Source: Balamuthia mandrillaris (Eukaryota > Discosea > Longamoebia > Balamuthiidae). From it: a stretch of DNA of 64,000 nt. This document shows, one piece after another, positions 1-8,527 of the stretch (positions are counted from its first letter, which is position 1; every line of letters starts with the position of its first letter). The position numbers and the translations under genes were made by a program. The notes under the pieces are model-generated. The model saw only the letters and a list, made by a program, of their open reading frames with translations. It was not told the DNA's origin and made no database searches. The stretch covers positions 1-64,000 of the forward strand of contig JAVKOQ010000153.1 of the NCBI GenBank assembly GCA_031835245.1. The letters run 5' to 3'.

Positions 1-21
1 CAGAGATACAAAGGAAAAGGC

Positions 22-1433
22 ATGGGGTGTTATTGTGGGGGACGTGCCGGCTTTGGCGTCGGCCGTGTCCACTATAGCATTGCCACACTTTTCTTGCTTT
101 GTTTTTTTCAGCAGGTTTTGTCAACTAGTTTCGTTTTGTTTTGTTTTTTTTTTGTTTTGTGGTTTGTGAACACCAACTTTCCTACCTAACAAACAGGTAA
201 GAGCAGAGGAGGGAGGATTCAAATGGGAAGAGGTGCGGGAACGTCTCGTCGAGTTCGGAGTGGTCACTTGCGTAGTTCTAATCGGTTTAGGTCCGTTTTG
301 CAGGGTCTCCCTTCCTTCTTTCTCTCTCCCTTTCGTAGCCTTTTTGCTCACGCACTCGTTCTCAAAGGCTTTGAGACGTTCAAAGAGAAGTTGGAAGAAT
401 GGACCAGCAAAGCCATGAAACCCATTCTTAGAGCCATGTGGGGAGGTTGGACTTTACTCTCTTCCTCTTTTATCCCCGTGCCATCCCCTCTTTTGCTTTG
501 CTGCTAACAACAACGGACAAACAAATACACAGAGTTGACAGGAGGCGGCTTCTTTGGCTTGGTTTCGTTCGTGCTGACCAAGAGCGGGGCTCTCACTCAC
601 CTTTCTGTAGCTTTGGGACTGGAAGAAGACGAACTCAACGAAATTGTGGAACAGGTCCACCTTATGCTCTTCATTGTGTTTGTCCTATTCCTTGGTCAGG
701 TAACTTGATCGCACCTCTCGTTCTCTCGTTCTCATAAAGTGATATACGGAAACTTATACAACGTGCACACAAAGACAATTCTATTGCTTATTCTTGCCCA
801 CTCCGTTGAGAAAAACTGGAGAGCTGCTGAGAAAGAAGTGAAAGACCCAGGTACGCTCCTCCCTGATACCCTTCTTTGTTGCTACTTCCAACTTTCTTCT
901 ATTCTTACATTAGCATTCTTGTTCTTGTTCTTGTTCTTTTCTTCTCTTCTTCTTCTCTCCTTCTTCTTCTTGGTCTACTTACAAAGGAAGAAACTATAGA
1001 TACGGTTATCCGCCACTTTCAGGATATGGTTGTATACAAGCAACATAACAAAGTTCCATTGTGGGACTTTAGGTTTGTGTCTCTCCTTCTGTTGACTTGG
1101 CTTTCTTTTCTGTGCATTGCCTCCAACACTGAAACGATAAACCTTTAGAAAAAGGAGAAAGTTTCGCCGCATTCAACATAGAATGGAGTACTTGACTCTG
1201 CGAGAGAACTTCATTCATCCCTCCGACTCGACTCAACAAAAACTGGATCCAGACTTTGACTACAGCGAATACTTGTCCATTCTGGTCGGTCACACCATCG
1301 GCGACCTCGTTAAGATTCATCCCTTCACCTGGGGAGCGCTGGAGTGCCTCTTTTTCATTTTCTTTTTTGCCTCTGTTCGTATTCCTTCTCTCTCTATCTC
1401 TCTTCATTTCTGCAATTGTTAACTCTCTCACTC

Positions 1434-1470
<37 letters not shown>

Positions 1471-2255
1471 GAACAAAAGGCAGCAGATGAGAAAGTTCAG
1501 GCTGGGCTGTTCATCATCTACGGATGGAGTATTCTCCTTGTGCTGTGGCTCATCAGCCGGAAGCTTGAGCAGATACGCAAATGGCTTTTGCCTCCAGTCG
1601 AGCTGCTCCTCCTGAACGAAGAAGGAAAATCAAGCGATGCGTTCATCATCAACAACGAAGCGGAAGAGGAGGAAGTGTTGCTCTCTACCAGCAACAAGCT
1701 GGAAGAAGGTGGAACAAAGCTCACACAGAAGAAGAAGCCGCCTTACCTAGAACTCCCGCACAAACCAAGAACTGTTGTTGGACAGCTGTTGTTGGGGCCT
1801 CCTCCCAACAAACATGAACAACTGTTTTGGTTCGACAAGAAAGGCCACATGTTCATCTTGCACGTCATTCGTTCGGTAATGATGCTATCGGCTGTGTATA
1901 TTGCGGTGTTCGGCTATCAGATGAGCCGCTCTGTGTGGTACAAGTTACGTATATCCCTCCAACAACGAAAGAAGACTCCACGAAAGGATGGAATCGATTC
2001 CTGACGTTTGTTGTTTTGATACAAACAGCTTTAAGATGCAGTGGAGGTTCGAGCTGTACATCTTGATGGTCGTTCCATTGCTCATCGCTCTCCTCTATCA
2101 CATGCCGCATATCATCAGAAGGTTCTCACTTTGGTCCTCCTTGTTCTTCTGTTTAGCTTTTTGTTCTTATCGTATTCTTCCCATGAAGGTATGTTGTCTG
2201 CTCAAACATTGAACTCAAGAAGAAGAAGAAAGTCATCGACCGAGTGGTCAGGTTT

Positions 2256-2294
<39 letters not shown>

Positions 2295-3153
2295 AATCTC
2301 TCTTCTTATCGGCGATCCTTTTGTTGTAAAGAGTGGTCCGAACTCGAAAGTCCATTCGCATGTTGCGTCTGCTCAACAGCATCAAGTCCTACGCGCGTCG
2401 CATGCAAAGAATGGCGCACCGCCAAACCGGCGATAAACCAAAGCAGACGAGCAATGCTCCGAAACAAGCTCTCTCACCGGAAACGGTTCGTGAGATAGAA
2501 CAGGTCTTCCAGCTGTTTGACAAAGACGGTAACGGCAGGGTGTCAGCCGCCGAGATGGTGGACTTGATGCAGACTCTTGGCATTGACATCACGAGAGAGA
2601 CTGCCCAAGAGATAGTACGTTCTACTGTTCTCCTTGAGAAAAAGTGGGGAGAGAGAGACAGAGAGAGAGAGAGCAACAAACATTTGCTCACACAGGGGTC
2701 TCCTAGATCAATGAGGTGGATGTGGATGGCGATGGCGAGCTCGACATGGATGAGTTCATCGAGTTTATGCGCGATGAAATAAGCGACAGAGAAAAAGCTC
2801 CGGAAGAAACCATCGAGGAAATGTTTGCTCTCTTTGACCGAGACGCTTCCGGCTCCATTAGCCACCACGAATTCAGGTTTGTGTTTGTCTTTTCCTTTTC
2901 GTTGTTTTCGTCTATTAACCAACATAACGAAATATTTAGGACTATATTGATGGCTCTTGGTAATGCCCTCTCGCCAGAGGATATCTCAGAACTCATCCGT
3001 GAGCTTGATGAAGATGGCAACGGAGAAATAGACATCGAAGAGGTATCTTCTCCTCACCTCCTCTCTCTCCCTCTCTGTCTTGTGAGTGCCTAACCATTTG
3101 TTTCTTTTCTTATTTCATAACAGTTCCGACATCTTGTCCACAAGTTTTCGTAA
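22..3153 (+). CDS. MLO-family seven-helix membrane protein fused to a calmodulin-like four-EF-hand domain
   Basis: MLO proteins are plasma-membrane proteins with seven helices that in plants bind calmodulin and act in calcium signalling. Family landmarks appear in order across about a dozen exons: a first hydrophobic helix (about 230-294), a helix-bounded LTGGGFFGLVSFVLTKSG segment (532-590), VEKNWRAAEKEVKDP (803-851), then MEYLTLRENFIHPSD (1183-1227) and FDYSEYLSILVGHTIGDLVKI, which match the plant DYLTLRHGFI and FDFHKY blocks. SRKLEQIRKWLL (1555-1590) matches the KLEHII block, and FWFDKKGHMFILHVI (1822-1866) the FWF-LIH block. A basic helix (about 2340-2410) follows, then four canonical EF loops: DKDGNGRVSAAE, DVDGDGELDMDE, DRDASGSISHHE and DEDGNGEIDIEE. 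The last intron is 3043-3123; the stop is 3151-3153. The first exon (22-114) is a guess, and the gene may begin left of the window. MLO assignment rests on motifs, not on a search. Confidence 0.8.
1431..1468. repeat. (CT)n microsatellite in an MLO intron
   Basis: Nearly perfect CT dinucleotides before the AG acceptor. A second run lies in a later intron of the same gene at 2253-2291. Confidence 0.9.
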
Positions 3154-3242
3154 TAAAACTTCCTCTTAACAATGCTCTCTCTCTCTCTCTGTCTCTGTCC
3201 TCTCTCGCTCCAACAACCGTTGCGTGCAACTCTCTTCATTCC

Positions 3243-5860
3243 TTAAGAACGGGGATGATACTTGAGCCAGGCCAAAGTGGCCAGAGAAGAAGTGGCAGCA
3301 ACAGTGGCAGCGAGCAACAAAGTGGGTCCACTTCCGCCAGAAGAGAGCCATCTTTTGCTTCTTCTCAACAGCGAGTTATTGCGGAGTCTTTGGGCCGTTG
3401 TGAAGCTCTCGTAGTCTTCAATTTGGAAGTTTAAGAGTTTCATCGTTCGTTGTGCTCTTGTGGATTGGGGATGGCCTGAAACAAGTTCCTATGTTTTAAA
3501 TAAAGGTGAGCAAACCAAAAAACGAGAAAGAGAGGAGAGCAGAGAGCAGAGAGAATAACGAACCGCTCTAACTTTCGGCACAAAGGAAAGATCAGTGACG
3601 GCAACAACGGCATTGTTGCTGTCAATCCATTTGACTTGTATGGGAATGCCTTCAAAGACTTGATAAATGTCGCTTGTTTGGGTTTCTGATAAGAATGAAA
3701 CGTGGAACAGGAATGTTCTGTCTTCTTTGTCTGCAAAAACCAAAGAACGCAATGTTGTCAGCTCGCCAAACAAAGACTCCGAAACAAAAAGCAGAAACTA
3801 CGTGAGATAACAGAAGAAAGCAATACCTTCACGTTGAGGATCAAGCGTAACCGGTGAGAATGAACGAACGAGGTTGAGCACGTTGACATATTCCTTTAAC
3901 TCGGCCGCCACAATGTTCAACCGCAGTCGTTCCACCTCTTCCTCCTCATTCTGTTCCAACAACAACTTTTCTTGGCCGAGTATCATCGCCAACAGTCTCA
4001 CAAATACCGCTCCTGTCATGAACGCATCATAACCTGCTTCATGTGCAAAATGTTGTTCTTCTCCTCCTTCTGAAGATGCAGCAGCAAAAGCGTATCGAGT
4101 GAATCCTTCCTCGTGAACTACTTCCACGCTTCCTTCGTCTTCCTCACCAGGCTTCTTCTTCAGAGTTGCTTCAAATAGGTCTCCAAGAGCTGTTGACAAG
4201 AAGAGCATGCCTCCTGCTTCTTGTCGCAAAGTTGAAGTGGTCGAAGAAGAAGCAGAAGCGGGAGAAGAAGTAAACTTAGGATGAACGTTTGCTAAATGCT
4301 TCGTGTCTAAAATAACAGGAAACAGTTTGTGCAGCTCTTTCTTGAAGGTAGCGAGATCCGAGGGCAATCCGTCGATGAACAAGTCATACGTGTACAACAA
4401 GTCCAACAGAAGATTATGTCCAACGATAGGTTTGGCGGCTTCGATAATGGCTCGAATGACGGTAGTGAAACCAACAGCCGTTTCGTGTTTATCTATCAAT
4501 TCTCTTATCTGTTGTTCTTCCTTCAAGAGGCGTTCTTCTTCGCTTACGAACGTAACTTGTAACTTGTCCCATTGCTGGGGACTGCCTTCTTCTGACTTCA
4601 GTGACGCAACGAAGAGGTCAGGATAGTTGTTAGCGATGAGCTCGTAGACAACTCGGCGAAGGAAGGAGTTGGAGGCAGTCAGAATGAGGGGTTGGTCATG
4701 ACCTTGCTTTAACCATTCCTCGATTTGTTCTCTGTGGTTGGTTTGTTTGTTAAAGAAGGAAAAGAAGAAGAAGAAGAAGAAGAAGAAAGAAAGAAAGAAG
4801 AAGAACAAGAAGAAGAAGAACAAGAAGAAGAAGAAGAAGAAGAAGAAGAAGAAGATGAAGAAGAAGAACAAGAAGAAGAAAGAAAAGAAAGAAGAAGGAA
4901 GGAAGAAGAAAGGAGAGGAAGAAGGAAGAAACTTACACAATTCCATTACGAAAAGTAATGTCGCGTTCGGAAGTGAGAACGACAGAGTTGGAAGCGGTGT
5001 TGGAGGGTTGTAGTCCTGAACGAGCAGCCTCTCTCTCTTCTCTTCTTTGCTGATTACGTTCCTCCATCTTTTGTATCTGCTCCAACAGTCGTGGCTTCAG
5101 CTTATCTGCTACTGCACTTCGCTGTTGATATAACGCCAAAGAAAGATCGCGTATCAATCAACATAAACAAGAGAAAGAAGAGAGCAAATGAACAAAAGAC
5201 AAAGAAGCACAACACGACAACGGAAGAACAAGAAGGCAAAGGCAACCGTACAAGAAAAGGAACGCCGCCATGAATCCATTTGTTAAAGTCAAAGCCATGG
5301 CACGACAGAAACTCCAGGCTGGAGGCTTGGCAGCGAAACCTTCTGTCCACATACTCGAATGGTCTTGGGAAGATGTAAAAGTTCCATGTTTTCGCCACAA
5401 ATCTTGGTAGAGATAACAACAACGAAGACAAAAAAAAAATAAGAACAAAAGGGGAAAAGAGAGAAGCAAGAAGCGATAAGAGAGAAGAGAGAAGCGAGAA
5501 GGGAAGAGAAAAGAAGAGGGAAGAGAGAACGAGTGAAACCTTTTTTCTTCGGATGAGTAGCGAAAGGTCGAAAGGCCGTACTGTGTGACGACAAAGTTCT
5601 CTGCAGTTTGTTTCAGCTTTTGGTATTGCTGTGTATTTTTCAAAAAAAGCAGAGCAACAACATCAGTTGCCGTTTGATGAAAAATTGCTGCCCACTTATA
5701 AAACCCGAACCTCCTCTTTGGTGTCAATCACGGAAGTGTCGAGCGACTTGGAGAGAGAGAGGCCGGTGAACTCGGTGTCCAGCGCCACAAAGTCGCACTC
5801 ACGGATGGCGGCCACCACCTCCGGCAACGCCTGCTTGAAGTTCTCCTTGGTCACCTCCAT
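3243..5860 (-). CDS. PARN/PNLDC1-like poly(A)-specific 3' exoribonuclease with C-terminal membrane tail
   Basis: This is a DEDD-family deadenylase that shortens RNA 3' ends. The start ATG is at 5858-5860. DFVALDTEFTGLSL carries the first D and E. HNLLLDLLYTYDLF (about 4370-4420) supplies the next D. HEAGYDAFMTG (about 4010-4045) supplies the H and last D, so the catalytic set is complete. FTFYIFPRPFEY-type and GFDFNKWIHGG blocks (5270-5400) are PARN hallmarks. An RRM-like segment with SDIYQVFEG and VKWIDSNNAVVAV lies at 3600-3700, as in PARN. The last exon (3243-3474) ends in a basic and Ser-rich linker, then about 20 hydrophobic residues and WLKYHPRS, a likely tail anchor. PNLDC1/Trimmer also ends in a membrane helix but lacks the RRM, so this gene mixes features of both. 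One intron (4740-4930) is a long TTC-rich tract on the sense strand. Confidence 0.85.
4753..4925. repeat. (GAA)n tract in a PARN-like intron
   Basis: Long A/G-only stretch on the plus strand, TTC-rich on the sense strand of the minus-strand gene. The Glu/Lys and Phe-rich open frames here are spurious. Confidence 0.9.
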
Positions 5861-6593
5861 CCAGCGCTGCTTATTCTTATTCTTTCTTTTGTGGTGTTGA
5901 TGCAAGATTGGATCTAAGATCAATTTGCACCAATGGAAAATCAAAAAAAGGAATAATTTGTCGACATTTTCCATGTCGTCGTGAAATTGAGCCAGGTTCC
6001 TCTCTGCAAGCATCGGCAAGCATAGGCCAAACACCAAACAGTCTCGAGAGTGAGGTGGTCTGGTAGCTACGTCTCCTCACCAGGGTCTGCGTGGAACAGG
6101 AGAAGCGCTGCAAGCTGTTATATTTCTGTAGTACCACGGTGGGCCGCTGCGCATGCATCCTCGGGTCCGAGCCTGTTTGGTTCCCGCGGAGCTACCAGAT
6201 AAAAAACGCAGGAGGTAGCTGACCCCTGCAATAGCACCAAACGCTTTTCCAGAAACTTCCTTTGCATTTCCGCTCAGCGGTGCTATGGTCTCGTTCGGTC
6301 GTCGCTTTTAAACCGTTATATTGGTTGCTTCTATAATATACGCGCCACACAGATTGGTTGCCTTGTGATTGCGGTGCACCATCTTTTCTAATTCCGGTGG
6401 GCGGAGCCCAGACCAAGCCGGATCGCTTAACGTGCAGCAAAATCAGTTAAGAGGGGGATGGTTCCCTCGTGCTTTGCCAAAGATAAAAGCTCCAAAGACC
6501 ACTCCGGTCTTCAAACGTTCCAAAAAAAAACCATTCCTTTGGCGAACGGCTTACTTACCTCTCGGCAATCCTCCTGTTGTTGTTGTTCTGGCC
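5861..6593. promoter_or_regulatory. Divergent intergenic region between the PARN-like gene and the first cysteine-rich gene
   Basis: No gene is supported here. On the PARN side, reading in the PARN direction, TTTCACGACGACATGG (5986-5971) and AATGTCGACAAATT (about 5967-5954) lie about 100 bp upstream of its ATG; both recur upstream of other genes in the window. On the other side, a block with TATATTGGTTGC and GGTTGCCTTGTGATTG (about 6325-6372) and a CCGGTCTTCAAACG stretch (6506-6519) recur upstream of the second cysteine-rich copy, so they are probably its promoter and 5' leader. Confidence 0.5.
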
Positions 6594-7687
6594 ATGAACC
6601 AACCATACAAGCTGCTGTTGTGCGCTGCTCTGCTTTGCGGCTGTGTCGCCCTGGCTCAAGGTTTGAAGAATCCCTCCAAACAAACAAAAAAAAAAAAAAA
6701 AAACAAACAGATCAACAAACAAACAAGCACTTGGCTGCCTCTATTCGTTGAGCTCACTGTCCTTTCGTTTGTATCCTCGCAAAACAACACAACAGGATGC
6801 CGTTGCACCTTCACCTACAATGTTTTCACAGAACTGGTTGCATGCGAGGAGAACACCTTGGACCACTGCACAACAGTTACCGTCAACGATGGGGAGTGCG
6901 TGCCATTCCCTGGGGACGTTTGGAGCAGCATGTACGTGGACTGCCTTGCGCAAGTCTACCTCGCGTTTAACTCCTCCGACTGTTCCGGGCCGATGGGTAG
7001 TGCTGCTGTTGCGGGCCAGTGCTCGATCAGGGCGTTTCCACAGCCACCATCTATAACGTTGGTCAAGTGGAACAAAGACTGCAACGGCCAGAGTGCGCCC
7101 GTGAAGAACAAGCAAGAATGCGAGCCGGTGCTTGAACCTGATGAAGGTGCGTGCTGCTTGTCCGTTCGCTATCGCCAACCTGTTCCTTTATTTTTTTTTT
7201 GTCTTGTGGTGGTTTTCTTCTTCTCATTGTTGTTCACATAGACGAGGCCTGTTTTGTCTCCACCAAAGTCAGCACCGACTGTTCTTTAGAGTCGGCAAAC
7301 GCGTCGTCGTGTTTTTACGAAGGGTGGTTCAATCACACTGTATGCAAGCCCGTGGAGGGAGGTAGCTTCAAGATGGACTGCATCAACAAAATCGGTTTCA
7401 TGTTCCCCGCGCTGGACTGCACCGGCCCAGGCTTCCCCTTTGCCAACGATATGTGTTCTCCGGTTCAGGACGGGCTGGCATTGAACGCCAAGTGGGGCCA
7501 GACTTGTGACGGCGAGCCAAGGGAGGTGAGCAAGGATGAGAGCGAGTCAAGCGATCAAAGCGATAGCATGGAGGACAGCGATGACACGGAGGACGGCGAG
7601 GAGGAGAGCAGTCAAAACGACGGGTCAGAGAGCGAGGGCGATGGAAGTTCTTCTGCCTCCTCTCTTCGCTTTGACTTGCTTTGTTAA
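6594..7687 (+). CDS. Secreted cysteine-rich acidic-tailed protein, copy 1 (intact)
   Basis: I do not recognise the family. The start MNQPYKLLLCAALLCG is a clear signal peptide ending near ALAQG. Intron 1 is 6661-6795 and intron 2 is 7147-7241, with phases that agree. The mature part has about 18 cysteines, N-glycosylation sites such as NSS and NHT, and repeated CRCTF, SMYVDC, SSDCSG, VKWNKDCNG and ECEPV blocks. It ends in a Ser/Asp/Glu-rich tail (7530-7655) and the terminus SSLRFDLLC. The protein is presumably exported through the ER. It heads a cluster of three paralogues (6.6, 11.2 and 12.8 kb) on the same strand and is the only one whose frame is open throughout. No known domain is visible and no function is claimed. 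Confidence 0.75.
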
Positions 7688-7778
7688 AGTCACTTTGTTT
7701 GGTTTTGTTTTGCAAGAAAACGACCCTAAACAATAAGTTGCATCAGTTTTATTAAGGAAAAGCTGTTGCCTCTTCGAC

Positions 7779-8348
7779 TTACTTCTTCACCACTTGGTAA
7801 AGAAACCAAATAACGAACACAGTAACAGCAACAAGACCGCAGGTGCTTCCGTAAAGCTTTTGTCAGGGCCAAACAACGCGGGCCTTCATAACCCTCCTTC
7901 AGCCATTTACTGGAGCAACCGTTGGATCTGGAACAACCAAGGGGATGGCGCTCGTCTCAAGGACAAACAGGGTGCCGTTGTGCATCAGCTCTATCAAGAA
8001 CCCTTTGGTGGCCGAAAGCTTTTAGTACAAAGATTTTAGTGGTTTCCTATAACGAAGAGAGACGCAATGAGCGTTGGCTGTCAGAGGGAGGAAGAAGCAA
8101 CCTTTGAGCACGTAGTTCGGTGGAAAGACGTACTTCTGCCCACCCCCAACAGTGCTTTCCAGCACCCAGCCGCTCAGGTCGATGTCCGCGATGGCGTCCG
8201 CGTTTTGGAGCGTTACCACCTCATCCTCCAGATCCAAGGAGGAGACTCTGACCGGAGCCGAGAAGAAGAGAACTCGGTCGACCAGAGAGCTGCCAAACAG
8301 AACCCCAACCACTGCGCAAAGCAAAGCCACAAGCAACAGTCTGTTCAT
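7779..8348 (-). pseudogene. Lamin-tail-domain membrane protein gene with an internally inverted segment
   Basis: The N-terminal exon (8348 down to about 8108) encodes MNRLLLVALLCAVVGVLFG, a hydrophobic signal or anchor, then VVTLQNADAIADIDLSGWVL and KYVFPPNYVLK, the first half of a lamin tail domain. The second half (NNAGLHNPPSAIYW, WIWNNQGDGARLKDKQGAVV) is found only on the plus strand, at 7870-7995. The minus strand then resumes at 7852-7779 with GSTCGLVAVTVFVIWFLYQ, a membrane helix, followed by VVKK and a stop. AATAAA follows at 7753-7748. Both ends of the inverted piece (7853-8022) carry AAAGCTTT. Read in the opposite orientation, both junctions agree with an ordinary gene (see findings). 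As given, the gene cannot make the full domain, unless this is an assembly error. Confidence 0.75.
7853..8022. repeat. 170-bp inverted segment bounded by AAAGCTTT palindromes
   Basis: The left boundary is AAAGCTTT at 7853-7860 and the right boundary is AAAGCTTT at 8015-8022. The content is the second half of the lamin tail domain, in the orientation opposite to the flanking coding sequence. Each boundary contains the self-complementary AAGCTT. The sequence alone cannot tell a genomic inversion from an assembly artefact. Confidence 0.7.
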
Positions 8349-8527
8349 TATGAGTCGTCTTAAGAAAAGAGAGAAGTTTGTTTGTTGCACGTTTTTTTGT
8401 TGTCTTATATTATATGATATATAAATTACAATTCCTGGAAAAATTTTATTTTTAGTTGAAAATGCCTTTTTGTTGACAATTATTCAGAAAAATCGATTAT
8501 TTGAATGGTTTTTTATGATTTTTTTCG

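Noticed and set aside
4725-5013. Glu-rich plus-strand proteins
   Set aside because: (GAA)n tract inside an intron of the minus-strand PARN-like gene.
7853-8039. A separate plus-strand lamin-tail gene
   Set aside because: No start, no pyrimidine tract before its apparent acceptor, and the flanking minus-strand sequence supplies both missing parts.
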